Positions 1 through 6,748 of a stretch of DNA of 9,012 nt are shown piece after piece (the stretch's first letter is position 1; every line of letters starts with the position of its first letter). The stretch spans positions 1 to 9,012 of the forward strand of contig JAYTUU010000041.1 in NCBI GenBank assembly GCA_043744375.1. The letters run 5' to 3'. The position numbers and the translations under genes were made by a program. This DNA is from CAIYPH01 sp043744375. Its GTDB lineage: Bacteria > Pseudomonadota > Alphaproteobacteria > Acetobacterales > Acetobacteraceae. Below the pieces are notes generated by a model. The model ran no database searches and was not told where the DNA came from. It worked only from the letters and a program-made list of their open reading frames with translations.

Positions 1-2045
1 AACGGGGAAAATTTGTTGCGCAGGTTGAACAGCCACGGCGCGCGGGCGGCCCAGGGCGCGATGCGCGGGAGGGCGGCGACGAGGCGGTCGCGCAACGGAA
101 TGGTGTGGCGGGCCGCGAGGACTTCGATCTTCATCTTCGCCATATCCACGCCGGTCGGGCATTCCCTGCGGCAGGCCTTGCAGGAGACGCAGAGTTTCAT
201 GCTCTCGGCGAGATCGCCGGAGGCCATCGCGTCGGGTCCGAGTTGGCCGGTCAGCGCGAGGCGCAGCGTGTTGGCGCGGCCACGGGTGACGTGCGCTTCG
301 TCGGAGGTGACGCGAAAGCTCGGGCACATCACGCCGGCGTCGGTGCGCCGGCAAATGCCGTTGTTGTTGCACATCTCGACCGCGCCGAGCATGCCGCCGA
401 GCGGGCCGGGATAGGCGGACCAGTCGAGTTTCGGCGTGAAGCCGGGGGCGGGGCCGTAGCCGGGCTTGTAGCGGAACAGGCTGCGGTCATCCATGCGTGG
501 TGGGCGGACGACGCGGCCGGGGTTGAGCAGTCCAGCCGGGTCGAAGGCGTCCTTCACGGTCTCGAAGGCACGCGCGATGCGGCTGCCGAACATCGTTTCA
601 TTGAATTCGCTGCGCACGATGCCGTCGCCGTGCTCGCCGGAATGGCTGCCTTTGTAGGCGCGGACGAGGGCGAAACATTCTTCGGCGACCGCGCGCATGG
701 TGGCGACGTCGGCCGGGTCCTTCATGCTCAGCACGGGGCGGACATGCAGACAGCCGACGGAGGCGTGGGCATACCAGGTGCCCTTGGTGTCATGGCGGGC
801 GAAGACGTCGTTCAAGCGTTCCGTGTAGTCGGCGAGGTCGGCCAGATCGACGGCGCAATCCTCGATGAACGAGACCGGCTTTGCGTCGCCCTTCATGGAC
901 ATCATGATGTTCAGCCCGGCCTCGCGCACTTCGGCGATGTCGGCCTGGAAGGCGGCGTCGGTGGCGCGCACGACCATGCCGGGGAAGCCGAGATCGCCCA
1001 TCATGGCGTCAAGATCGGCGAGTTTTGCGAGCAGTGGGGTGTCCTCATGGCCATGGAACTCGACGATCAGCACGCTGTCGGGCTCGCCGATCAGCATGCG
1101 GTCGATGGTGGCGCGGTAGATCGGGATGGCGCGGCCCAACTCGATCATCGTACGGTCGACGAGTTCGACGGCCTCGGGGTCGAGCGTGACGAGATGCTGG
1201 GCGGCGGCCATGGCGGCGCGGAAATCGGGGAACTGGCAGATGCCAAGGACTTTTCGCGGTTTGATCGGGTGCAGCATCAGTTCGAGTGCCGCCGAGAACG
1301 CCAGCGTGCCTTCGGAACCGACGAGCAGGCGGGCGAGGTTGTCGCGGCCGGCGGCGCGGGCGGCCGGCGTCAGCGCGTCGATGTTGTAGCCGCCGACGCG
1401 ACGCAACTGTTTCGGGAAGCGGGCCGCGATCTCCTCGGCCTCGCGCCGGCCGAGCGCGCGCAGGCGCTGGACGAGATCGACCGCATCGGCGGGTGCTTCG
1501 GGGCCGAAGCGATGGCGAGTGCCATCGGCCAGGATGGCGTCGATGGCCGAGACGTTGTCCGCCATCAGGCCGTAGCGGATCGACTTCGAGCCGCAGGAGT
1601 TGTTGCCCGCCATGCCGCCGATGGTGCAGCGCGCATTGGTCGAGGGATCGACGGCGAAAAACCGCCCGCCGGGACGCAGCGCCGTGTTCAGGTGTGACAG
1701 CACGATCCCCGGCTCCACCCAGGCGCGGTCGCCCTCCACCGACAGCACGCGGTTCAGGTATTTCGAGCAGTCGATCACCAGCGCGCGGTTCACCGTTTGG
1801 CCGCACTGGCTGGTGCCGCCGCCGCGCGCCAGCACGGGAATGCCGGCCTCGCGCGCGATCGCCAGTGCCGCCTGCACGTCGGCGATGGAGCGCGGAACGA
1901 GCACGCCGATCGGCTCAACCTGATAAATCGAGGCATCCGTGCTGTAGCGGCCCCGATCGGCACGGCCGAACAGGATTTCTCCCTGCGTTTCGCGCCGCAG
2001 CCGGGCGGCGAGGCTGGCATCGCCGATCTGGACCGCTGCGTTCAT
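1..2045 (-). CDS. FAD-linked oxidase / 4Fe-4S dehydrogenase, D-lactate or 2-hydroxyacid type (3' end outside window)
   Basis: Reading from ATG at 2045 gives 681 codons without a stop up to the left edge, so the C-terminus is missing. Residues about 40-180 form an FAD-binding type 4 domain with RGGGTSQCGQ (74-83) and GGMAGNNSCGS (143-153); GSEGTLAF lies at 243-250. Residues about 265-510 are the FAD-oxidase C-terminal domain, with HASVGCLH (H427, H434) and GEHGDG (E471, H472), counterparts of the metal/substrate motifs of GlcD-type enzymes, and a closing FDPAGLLNPG. A ferredoxin-like domain follows, with C559, C565 and C574 and then C619, C622, C625 and C629P, enough for two 4Fe-4S clusters. 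Known relatives (YdiJ-like, roughly 950-1000 residues) oxidise D-lactate, D-2-hydroxyglutarate or glycolate and pass electrons to quinone or cytochrome; a CCG-repeat region would be expected past the edge. The start is supported by GGGAGA a few bases upstream. The exact substrate is unknown. The divergent neighbour is a glyoxylate-type aminotransferase. Confidence 0.9.
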   Translation of the reverse strand, partial: MNAAVQIGDASLAARLRRETQGEILFGRADRGRYSTDASIYQVEPIGVLVPRSIADVQAALAIAREAGIPVLARGGGTSQCGQTVNRALVIDCSKYLNRVLSVEGDRAWVEPGIVLSHLNTALRPGGRFFAVDPSTNARCTIGGMAGNNSCGSKSIRYGLMADNVSAIDAILADGTRHRFGPEAPADAVDLVQRLRALGRREAEEIAARFPKQLRRVGGYNIDALTPAARAAGRDNLARLLVGSEGTLAFSAALELMLHPIKPRKVLGICQFPDFRAAMAAAQHLVTLDPEAVELVDRTMIELGRAIPIYRATIDRMLIGEPDSVLIVEFHGHEDTPLLAKLADLDAMMGDLGFPGMVVRATDAAFQADIAEVREAGLNIMMSMKGDAKPVSFIEDCAVDLADLADYTERLNDVFARHDTKGTWYAHASVGCLHVRPVLSMKDPADVATMRAVAEECFALVRAYKGSHSGEHGDGIVRSEFNETMFGSRIARAFETVKDAFDPAGLLNPGRVVRPPRMDDRSLFRYKPGYGPAPGFTPKLDWSAYPGPLGGMLGAVEMCNNNGICRRTDAGVMCPSFRVTSDEAHVTRGRANTLRLALTGQLGPDAMASGDLAESMKLCVSCKACRRECPTGVDMAKMKIEVLAARHTIPLRDRLVAALPRIAPWAARAPWLFNLRNKFSP

Positions 2046-2149
2046 CTGCCGTCTCCCGTCTGGTGCCCCCCGGATTGCACTGCGGCGTATCCGGGCTACA
2101 ACCATCAGGATAGAGGGCGCGCGCGATCCGCGCCAATGAGGAGAGAGCA
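2046..2149. promoter_or_regulatory. Divergent intergenic region between flavoenzyme and aminotransferase
   Basis: These 104 bases separate two head-to-head genes and must hold at least the 5' signals of both. On the plus strand there is a weak -35/-10-like pair, TTGCAC at 2075-2080 and TACAAC at 2097-2102, spaced by 16 bases. It matches the consensus only partly, so it is a candidate and not a call. I see no clear operator dyad. Shared regulation of the two genes is inferred from the arrangement only. Confidence 0.35.
2138..2145 (+). promoter_or_regulatory. Ribosome binding site of the aminotransferase
   Basis: GAGGAGAG is a strong Shine-Dalgarno sequence 4 bases before the ATG at 2150. It fixes the start codon of the aminotransferase. 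Confidence 0.75.
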
Positions 2150-3334
2150 ATGGCCTATTTCGAATCCGCCCACGCGCCTGGCCGCCATTTTCTGCAAATC
2201 CCCGGCCCGACCAACGTGCCCGATCGCGTGCTGCGCGCCATGGACAATCCGACGATGGACCATCGCGGCGCCGATTTCGGCCGCCTCGGCGCGCAGATCC
2301 TGGGCAACCTCAAGCGCGTTTTCCAGACGGAAGGGCCGGTGATCATCTATCCGGCCTCGGGCACCGGCGCCTGGGAGGCGGCTTTGGCCAACACACTCTC
2401 GCCGGGCGATGTCGTGCTGATGTGCCGCACCGGGTGGTTCGCGACGCTATGGCAGGAGATGGCCGAGCGGTTGCAACTCGTCCCCGCGTTCATCGAGACC
2501 GATTGGCGGCGCGGGGCGGACGTGGCGGGCATCGCGGCGGCGTTGCAGAAGGACACGGCGCATCGCATCAAGGCGGTCTGCGTCGTTCATAACGAGACCT
2601 CGACCGGCTGCACAAGCCGGATCGACGAGGTGCGCGCGGCCATCGACTCCGAAAAGCATCCGGCGCTGCTGATGGTCGACACGATCTCATCGCTGGCCAG
2701 TATCGACTACCGTCACGACGAGTGGGGCGTCGATGTGACCATCGCCGGCTCCCAGAAGGGCCTGATGCTGCCGCCCGGCCTGTCCTTCAACGCGATCAGC
2801 GCCAAGGCGCTGGCGGCGGCGGAGACGGCGAAAATGCCGCGCAGCTACTGGGATTGGCGGCCGATGCTGGCCTCCAACGCCACCGGCTTCTTCCCGTATA
2901 CGCCTGGCACCAACCTGCTCTACGGCCTCGATACGGCGGTGAAGATGCTGCTGGAGGAGGGGTTGGACAACGTGTTCGCCCGCCATGACCGCCACGCCGA
3001 GGCGACCCGCCGGGCGGTACGGGCCTGGGGGTTCGAGGTGCAATGCCTCGATCCCCGCCACTATTCCTCCGCGCTGACCGCCGTCCGTGTACCCGAAGGC
3101 CACAGCGCCGACGGACTGCGGGCGGTGATTCTGGACAAGTTCAACATGTCCCTCGGCAATGGGCTGGGGCCGCTGAAGGACCGGGTGTTCCGCATCGGCC
3201 ATCTCGGCGATTTCGGCCATCTCCAACTGGTCGGCATGCTTGGCGGCATCGAAATGGGGCTGCGCGCCGCGGGGATCGCCCATGCGCCCGGCGGCGTGCT
3301 GGCCGCGATGGATTATCTGGCCGGTAACTCCTGA
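2150..3334 (+). CDS. sgaA: Serine-glyoxylate aminotransferase (class V, PLP-dependent)
   Basis: This 394-residue protein has the usual length of the alanine/serine-glyoxylate aminotransferase family (about 380-410). It opens with the family signature around IPGPTNVPDRVLRAM (17-31) and DHRGADF (37-43). The cofactor region has ASGTGAWE (69-76), VVHNETSTG (145-153), the PLP-ring aspartate D177 in MVDTISS, and Schiff-base lysine K203 in AGSQKGLMLPPG. PYTPGTNLLYGL lies at 249-260, and FRIGHLGD (347-354) carries the likely carboxylate-binding arginine R348. The known reaction is serine + glyoxylate to hydroxypyruvate + glycine, used in the serine cycle and in glycolate/glyoxylate salvage; it is a cytosolic homodimer. 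The motifs resemble methylotroph SgaA as I remember it, but alanine-glyoxylate or serine-pyruvate activity cannot be excluded. Divergent transcription from a 2-hydroxyacid dehydrogenase fits a role in glyoxylate removal. The start is set by a strong GAGGAGAG site. Confidence 0.88.
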   Translation: MAYFESAHAPGRHFLQIPGPTNVPDRVLRAMDNPTMDHRGADFGRLGAQILGNLKRVFQTEGPVIIYPASGTGAWEAALANTLSPGDVVLMCRTGWFATLWQEMAERLQLVPAFIETDWRRGADVAGIAAALQKDTAHRIKAVCVVHNETSTGCTSRIDEVRAAIDSEKHPALLMVDTISSLASIDYRHDEWGVDVTIAGSQKGLMLPPGLSFNAISAKALAAAETAKMPRSYWDWRPMLASNATGFFPYTPGTNLLYGLDTAVKMLLEEGLDNVFARHDRHAEATRRAVRAWGFEVQCLDPRHYSSALTAVRVPEGHSADGLRAVILDKFNMSLGNGLGPLKDRVFRIGHLGDFGHLQLVGMLGGIEMGLRAAGIAHAPGGVLAAMDYLAGNS

Positions 3335-3484
3335 TCTGCCACAATCACCGTGCAATGAAGTGATGCACACCCGGGTGTTCGAGTGCTTTCAACCCGGCGT
3401 CTTGTTCGATATCGTGCCTGGACGTGCCATGGCGCCATTGCGGAGGGCGCGGCGTTGCTGCCACCGAAGGAAGTTTTGCGGCCA
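3335..3484. promoter_or_regulatory. pleD upstream spacer with two palindromes
   Basis: This 150-base gap lies between the aminotransferase stop and pleD. It contains a perfect 12-bp palindrome ACACCCGGGTGT at 3367-3378, which pairs once more beyond a single mismatch (G3365 with C3380), and a perfect 10-bp palindrome ATGGCGCCAT at 3429-3438. Short inverted arms GTGCA (3350-3354) and TGCAC (3364-3368) lie next to the first. Either palindrome could be a dimer-binding operator. No convincing -35/-10 and no terminator with a T-run is visible. pleD presumably has its own promoter here, since it is followed by a gene on the other strand and preceded by an unrelated one. Confidence 0.35.
3466..3473 (+). 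promoter_or_regulatory. Ribosome binding site deciding the pleD start
   Basis: GAAGGAAG lies 11 bases before the ATG at 3485. It supports that codon over the in-frame ATG at 3383, which would add 34 residues unlike any receiver domain. Confidence 0.6.
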
Positions 3485-4849
3485 ATGACCGCCCGGATCC
3501 TGATCGTCGATGATGTGCCAGCCAACACGCGGCTGCTCGAGGCGAAGCTTGGCGCCGAATATTATCAGGTCGCCACCGCCCATAACGGCCTCGATGCGAT
3601 CCGTCTGGCGCAAACCTGGCAGCCCGACCTGATCCTGCTCGACGTCATGATGCCGGAACTCGACGGCTACGAAACCTGCCGCCGCCTCAAGGAGGACGGC
3701 AAGACGCTGCATATCCCCGTCGTCATGGTCACCGCGCTCAGCGAGCCGCAGGAGCGGCTGCACGGGTTGGAGGTGGGGGCGGATGATTTTCTCACGAAAC
3801 CAGTGGATTACGAGACGCTGCTCGCACGGGTGAAGTCGCTCGTTCGCCTCAAGCGCCTGCTCGACGAATGGCGTGTGCGTGGCGAGACGGCGCGCGCCCT
3901 TGGGCTGGGTGGTGATGGTTTTGCCCCGCCGTCGATTTCCGGCGCGCGCGCGCTGGTAGTCGATGATTTCGAGCCGAGCGTGTTGCTGATGCAGGATGCG
4001 CTGGCCCGCGAGGGCGTGCTGACCGGGCGCGCTTCCAGCGAGGCGGAGGTGATGCAGCTCACGGCGGCGATGAACTTTGATCTTGTGGTGCTCAGCTTGT
4101 CGTTGACCGGGGAGGACTCCCTGCGGTTGGCATCACGCCTGCGTTCCAACGACCGCACCCACGATATTCCGCTGCTGCTGGTTGCCGACCCCGACCAGAA
4201 AGGCCGCATGCTGCGGGGCTTCGATCTTGGGGCCAATGACTGGCTGGTCCGCCCGGTCGACGAGAACGAGTTGCGGGCGCGGGCACGCAACCAGATCCGT
4301 CGCAAGATCTACCAGGACCGCCTGCGCGCCGACCTCGGGCACGCCCTGGAAATGGCGCTCACTGACCCGCTGACCGGCTTCTATAACCAGCGCTATTTGA
4401 TGCGCCATCTGCGCGAATTGCTGAGCGCCGGCCAGCCGCAGGGCATCGCCGTGATGATGCTCGACGTCGATCACTTCAAGGCCGTGAACGACCGCTGGGG
4501 CCACCCGATCGGCGATCAGGCCCTGCGCACGATCGCCGCCGCGCTGCGCCGCCGCATCCGCGTGTTCGACTCGATCGCGCGCTATGGTGGCGAGGAATTC
4601 GCGGTGGTGATGCCGGGCACCTCGATGGAGGACGCGTTGTCCGCCGCCGAGCGCCTGCGCGCCGCGATCTGCGAGATGGAGTTCTTCCCGGAGCCAGGGG
4701 TGCGTTACCCGATGACGATCAGCATCGGCGTGACATGCAGCAGCGAGCCAACGATCACCGCCGAGCGGATGCTGAGGGCGGCGGACCAGGCGCTGTATGA
4801 GGCCAAGCGAGGCGGGCGCAACCGCACGGAATTCGCGACCGCCGCCTGA
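3485..4849 (+). CDS. pleD: PleD-type response regulator, diguanylate cyclase (REC-REC-GGDEF)
   Basis: This 454-residue cytosolic protein makes c-di-GMP from two GTP when phosphorylated. Receiver 1 (about 3-125) is complete: acidic pair D9/D10, phosphoacceptor D53 in LLDVMMP, T83 and K105. Receiver 2 (about 153-272) keeps D160/D161, but S204 sits at the phosphoacceptor position and R256 replaces the lysine, so it is probably a dimerisation/adaptor domain as in Caulobacter PleD. The GGDEF domain (about 285-450) has LTDPLTGFYNQR, metal ligand D327 in LDVDHFK, N335 and D344, the signature GGEEF at 368-372, and the product-inhibition I-site R359-V-F-D362. In Caulobacter and relatives PleD controls the swarmer-to-stalked transition under DivJ/PleC/DivK. 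divK is not adjacent here, and the upstream neighbour is metabolic. Downstream it converges on rpmG. The start was chosen because the protein then begins MTARILIVDD, typical for the family. Confidence 0.95.
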   Translation: MTARILIVDDVPANTRLLEAKLGAEYYQVATAHNGLDAIRLAQTWQPDLILLDVMMPELDGYETCRRLKEDGKTLHIPVVMVTALSEPQERLHGLEVGADDFLTKPVDYETLLARVKSLVRLKRLLDEWRVRGETARALGLGGDGFAPPSISGARALVVDDFEPSVLLMQDALAREGVLTGRASSEAEVMQLTAAMNFDLVVLSLSLTGEDSLRLASRLRSNDRTHDIPLLLVADPDQKGRMLRGFDLGANDWLVRPVDENELRARARNQIRRKIYQDRLRADLGHALEMALTDPLTGFYNQRYLMRHLRELLSAGQPQGIAVMMLDVDHFKAVNDRWGHPIGDQALRTIAAALRRRIRVFDSIARYGGEEFAVVMPGTSMEDALSAAERLRAAICEMEFFPEPGVRYPMTISIGVTCSSEPTITAERMLRAADQALYEAKRGGRNRTEFATAA

Positions 4850-4858
4850 AACCGAACA

Positions 4859-4879
4859 CCCCACCGACAAGCGGTGGGG
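4859..4879. terminator. Convergent hairpin between pleD and rpmG
   Basis: CCCCACCG (4859-4866) pairs perfectly with CGGTGGGG (4872-4879) around the 5-base loop ACAAG. It starts 10 bases after the pleD stop and lies 28 bases past the rpmG stop on the other strand. No T-run follows on the plus strand. On the minus strand the following bases (TGTTCGGTTTC) are moderately T-rich, so termination is more plausible for rpmG. It is probably a shared bidirectional terminator. Confidence 0.6.
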
Positions 4880-4903
4880 CGCAGTCTGGGGCGCGCAGTC
4901 TGG
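4879..4903. repeat. 11-bp direct repeat in the pleD/rpmG gap
   Basis: GCGCAGTCTGG occurs at 4879-4889 and again at 4893-4903, with a 14-base period. It looks like a small local duplication between the hairpin and the rpmG stop. No function is evident. Confidence 0.5.
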
Positions 4904-4906
4904 TCG

Positions 4907-5074
4907 CTACTTGATCTTCGCTTCCTTGAACAGGACGTGCTTGCGCGCGACCGGATCGTATTTCTGCATCTCCAGCTTGTTCGTCTGCGCGCGCGCATTC
5001 TTCTTGGTGACGTAGAAATACCCGGTGTCCGCGGTGGATACGAGTTTGATCTGGATGGTGTTCGACTTGGCCAT
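4907..5074 (-). CDS. rpmG: 50S ribosomal protein L33 (cysteine-free type)
   Basis: This 55-residue protein is the standard length for bacterial L33, a small component of the large ribosomal subunit near the E site. It starts MAKSNTIQIKLVS, contains GYFYVTKKNAR, and ends in KHVLFKEAKIK, all typical of the family. There are no cysteines, so it is the zinc-independent (C-minus) form with no zinc ribbon. An in-frame ATG at 5095 would add seven residues, but that stretch contains the GGGAAAG ribosome binding site (5079-5085), so the ATG at 5074 is preferred. It is the last gene of the minus-strand array, 51 bases after the S41 protease, and may be read from upstream or from its own promoter. A hairpin lies just past its stop. 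Confidence 0.97.
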   Translation of the reverse strand: MAKSNTIQIKLVSTADTGYFYVTKKNARAQTNKLEMQKYDPVARKHVLFKEAKIK

Positions 5075-5125
5075 GGTGCTTTCCCAGTGGGGCAACGCGC
5101 TGCAAAGTGCCGCGACAAGAGGCGC

Positions 5126-6748
5126 TTAAATGCGCAACGGCGCCCTCGCCGTCAAGCCTTGTGGTGCCATCAATCGCGATGCCTGCCCGGATGACGCCAC
5201 AATGAGGGCCGCCGCATAGGCCGCGGGCACGGAAATCAGCGTGCGCGCCGCCTCCATATCCGCCGCATTCGCTATCCGGGGCGGACAGTTCGCGCGGATC
5301 TCGGTGACGGTCAGCGGTGATGGCTGCGCCCCGGCGCCACGATGGCGGGTCAATGCGGCGGCCATCGGCTGGATGCCACGCGCCAACGCCGCCATCTGCC
5401 GGGCCGTCTGATCCGGCCCCAGGCTCGTGCAAACCTGCGGCAGTACGCCCAGCGATTGCAGGGACCAGCCGAGCGGGGCGAGCATCTGGCTCCAACTGAC
5501 CAGCAATTCGCCGCCATCGGGCAAGTAGGTCACGGTTTGTACCAACCCCTTGCCCTGGCTGACGCTGCCGACCACCACACCGCGTCGCTGATCGGCGAGC
5601 GATGCCGCCAGGATTTCCGCCGCACTGGCCGTGCCCTGGTCGATCAGGATGGCGACGGGCAGTCCCTCCAGCAGGTCTCGCCCGCCGGCCATGGCGACAT
5701 TTGCCGAGTCGGGATGGCGGCCCTTGGTGGTGACGACGACTCCGTCGCCCTGCAGCATTGCCGCACTGGCCACCGCCTGGGCGAGCACACCGCCGCGATT
5801 GCCGCGTAGGTCGAGAATCATCCCGTCGAGCGGCGCGGCCTCGCCACGCGCGCGGATCAACTCCTGCGCCAGGCGCGAGGCGGTGTTGCGGCTGAAACCG
5901 CCGATTGTGATCACCAGCACACGCCCATCCCGCCGGGCCGTCACGGTCTCCGGCGGGACCCGTGTGCGCTCCAGCACGACCATGCGCGCGGCTGTGCGAC
6001 CCTGAACCGTCAGGCCGACCCGGCTGCCCTCCGGCCCCGCCAGCAGGGCGGTGACAGCCGGCAGATCGGCGCCCTGCACGCTCTGTCCATCGACGGCCAA
6101 CAATCGGTCGCCCGCACGAATGCCGGCCTGCGCCGCCGGGCCACCGGTTTGCACCTCTCCGACGATGAAATTCGTCCGCCGCATGACCACGACGATCCCG
6201 ATCCCCGCCCGTCCGGCGCGCCTCACGCGATCGGCGGTGGCCTCGCTCGGTGGGGCATACCGGGAGTACGGATCGAACTGGCTGAACATCGCGTCGAAAA
6301 AACCCTGTGTCACCCCGCCCGTGCCGGCGTTGCGCACCGGTTCGGAGCCGTCCCAGGCTGCCCGCGCGAACTGACTGATCAGCAGCCCCCATGCCGCCGC
6401 ATCGCCCTCCATGGGGGCCTGGCGGCGCAGCAAGGGCGGTGCGCTGCCACGGGCGAGGTTGAGCATTGCATTGCGCCCCTCTCCGCGAAGCTCAACGACC
6501 AGTTGTGGATCGAGTACGGTCAGTCCCCGCAAGCCCCATGCCGCAAGCTTCGCCATGGGCGCCGCTTCGAGTGTCCGTGGGCTGATGAAGTCGAATGCCG
6601 CCGCCATCGTGGCGGCAACCTGCTGGTCATCGAAGCCGCGCGCCGGCGGGCGTTCCGCGCGCGCGGCGGACCACGGGGCCAGGGCGATCACGGCAACGGC
6701 GATCGCGGCAACGGCCAAAGCGACCGCGCTCAGCCGAAATGCGTTCAC
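5126..6748 (-). CDS. Secreted S41 carboxyl-terminal-processing-type protease
   Basis: This 540-residue serine protease starts at GTG 6748. An N-terminal signal peptide (hydrophobic about 5-25, cleavage near A31 after SAARA) directs it to the periplasm. FFDAMFSQFDPYSRY (150-164) is the usual Ctp lead-in. A PDZ domain follows at about 178-262 (GIGI near 182-185; AGIRAGDRLLAVDG at 208-221). The S41 core (about 275-440) has LDLRGNRGG (312-320) and the complete catalytic set: S375 in GTASAAE, K400 (serine + 25) in SQGKG and Q404 (lysine + 4), with E378 three residues after the serine. Relatives degrade or trim periplasmic and cell-wall-related proteins from the C-terminus. The region 32-150 and the tail 440-540 have no domain I recognise. 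The only two cysteines, C440 and C488, are in that tail and could form a disulfide. The gene overlaps rnr by 4 bases (GTGA), implying translational coupling. The substrate is unknown. Confidence 0.88.
   Translation of the reverse strand: MNAFRLSAVALAVAAIAVAVIALAPWSAARAERPPARGFDDQQVAATMAAAFDFISPRTLEAAPMAKLAAWGLRGLTVLDPQLVVELRGEGRNAMLNLARGSAPPLLRRQAPMEGDAAAWGLLISQFARAAWDGSEPVRNAGTGGVTQGFFDAMFSQFDPYSRYAPPSEATADRVRRAGRAGIGIVVVMRRTNFIVGEVQTGGPAAQAGIRAGDRLLAVDGQSVQGADLPAVTALLAGPEGSRVGLTVQGRTAARMVVLERTRVPPETVTARRDGRVLVITIGGFSRNTASRLAQELIRARGEAAPLDGMILDLRGNRGGVLAQAVASAAMLQGDGVVVTTKGRHPDSANVAMAGGRDLLEGLPVAILIDQGTASAAEILAASLADQRRGVVVGSVSQGKGLVQTVTYLPDGGELLVSWSQMLAPLGWSLQSLGVLPQVCTSLGPDQTARQMAALARGIQPMAAALTRHRGAGAQPSPLTVTEIRANCPPRIANAADMEAARTLISVPAAYAAALIVASSGQASRLMAPQGLTARAPLRI

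Noticed and set aside
105..1697. 530-residue plus-strand open frame
   Set aside because: It is antisense to the flavoenzyme, which has clear FAD and Fe-S motifs over the same bases. The plus-strand product has only low-complexity GC-driven composition and no recognisable motif.
1045..1806. 253-residue minus-strand open frame
   Set aside because: It is a different frame of the flavoenzyme coding strand, rich in Arg/Pro/Gly as expected for out-of-frame GC-rich sequence.
3344..3368. Possible terminator or attenuator after the aminotransferase (ATCAC/GTGAT or GTGCA/TGCAC arms)
   Set aside because: Both stems are only 5 bp, mutually exclusive, and not followed by a T-run, so they are not supported as a terminator.
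3383..3484. N-terminal extension of pleD from the ATG at 3383
   Set aside because: The 34 extra residues do not resemble a receiver domain, while the ATG at 3485 has a ribosome binding site and gives the typical MTARILIVDD start and 454-residue length.
5075..5095. Longer L33 start at 5095
   Set aside because: The seven extra codons overlap the GGGAAAG ribosome binding site, and the family begins with MAK.
4755..6392. 545-residue minus-strand open frame spanning rpmG and the protease
   Set aside because: It is out of frame with both genes, ends inside pleD, and is dominated by Arg/Gly/Ala; the S41 catalytic set and L33 are in other frames.
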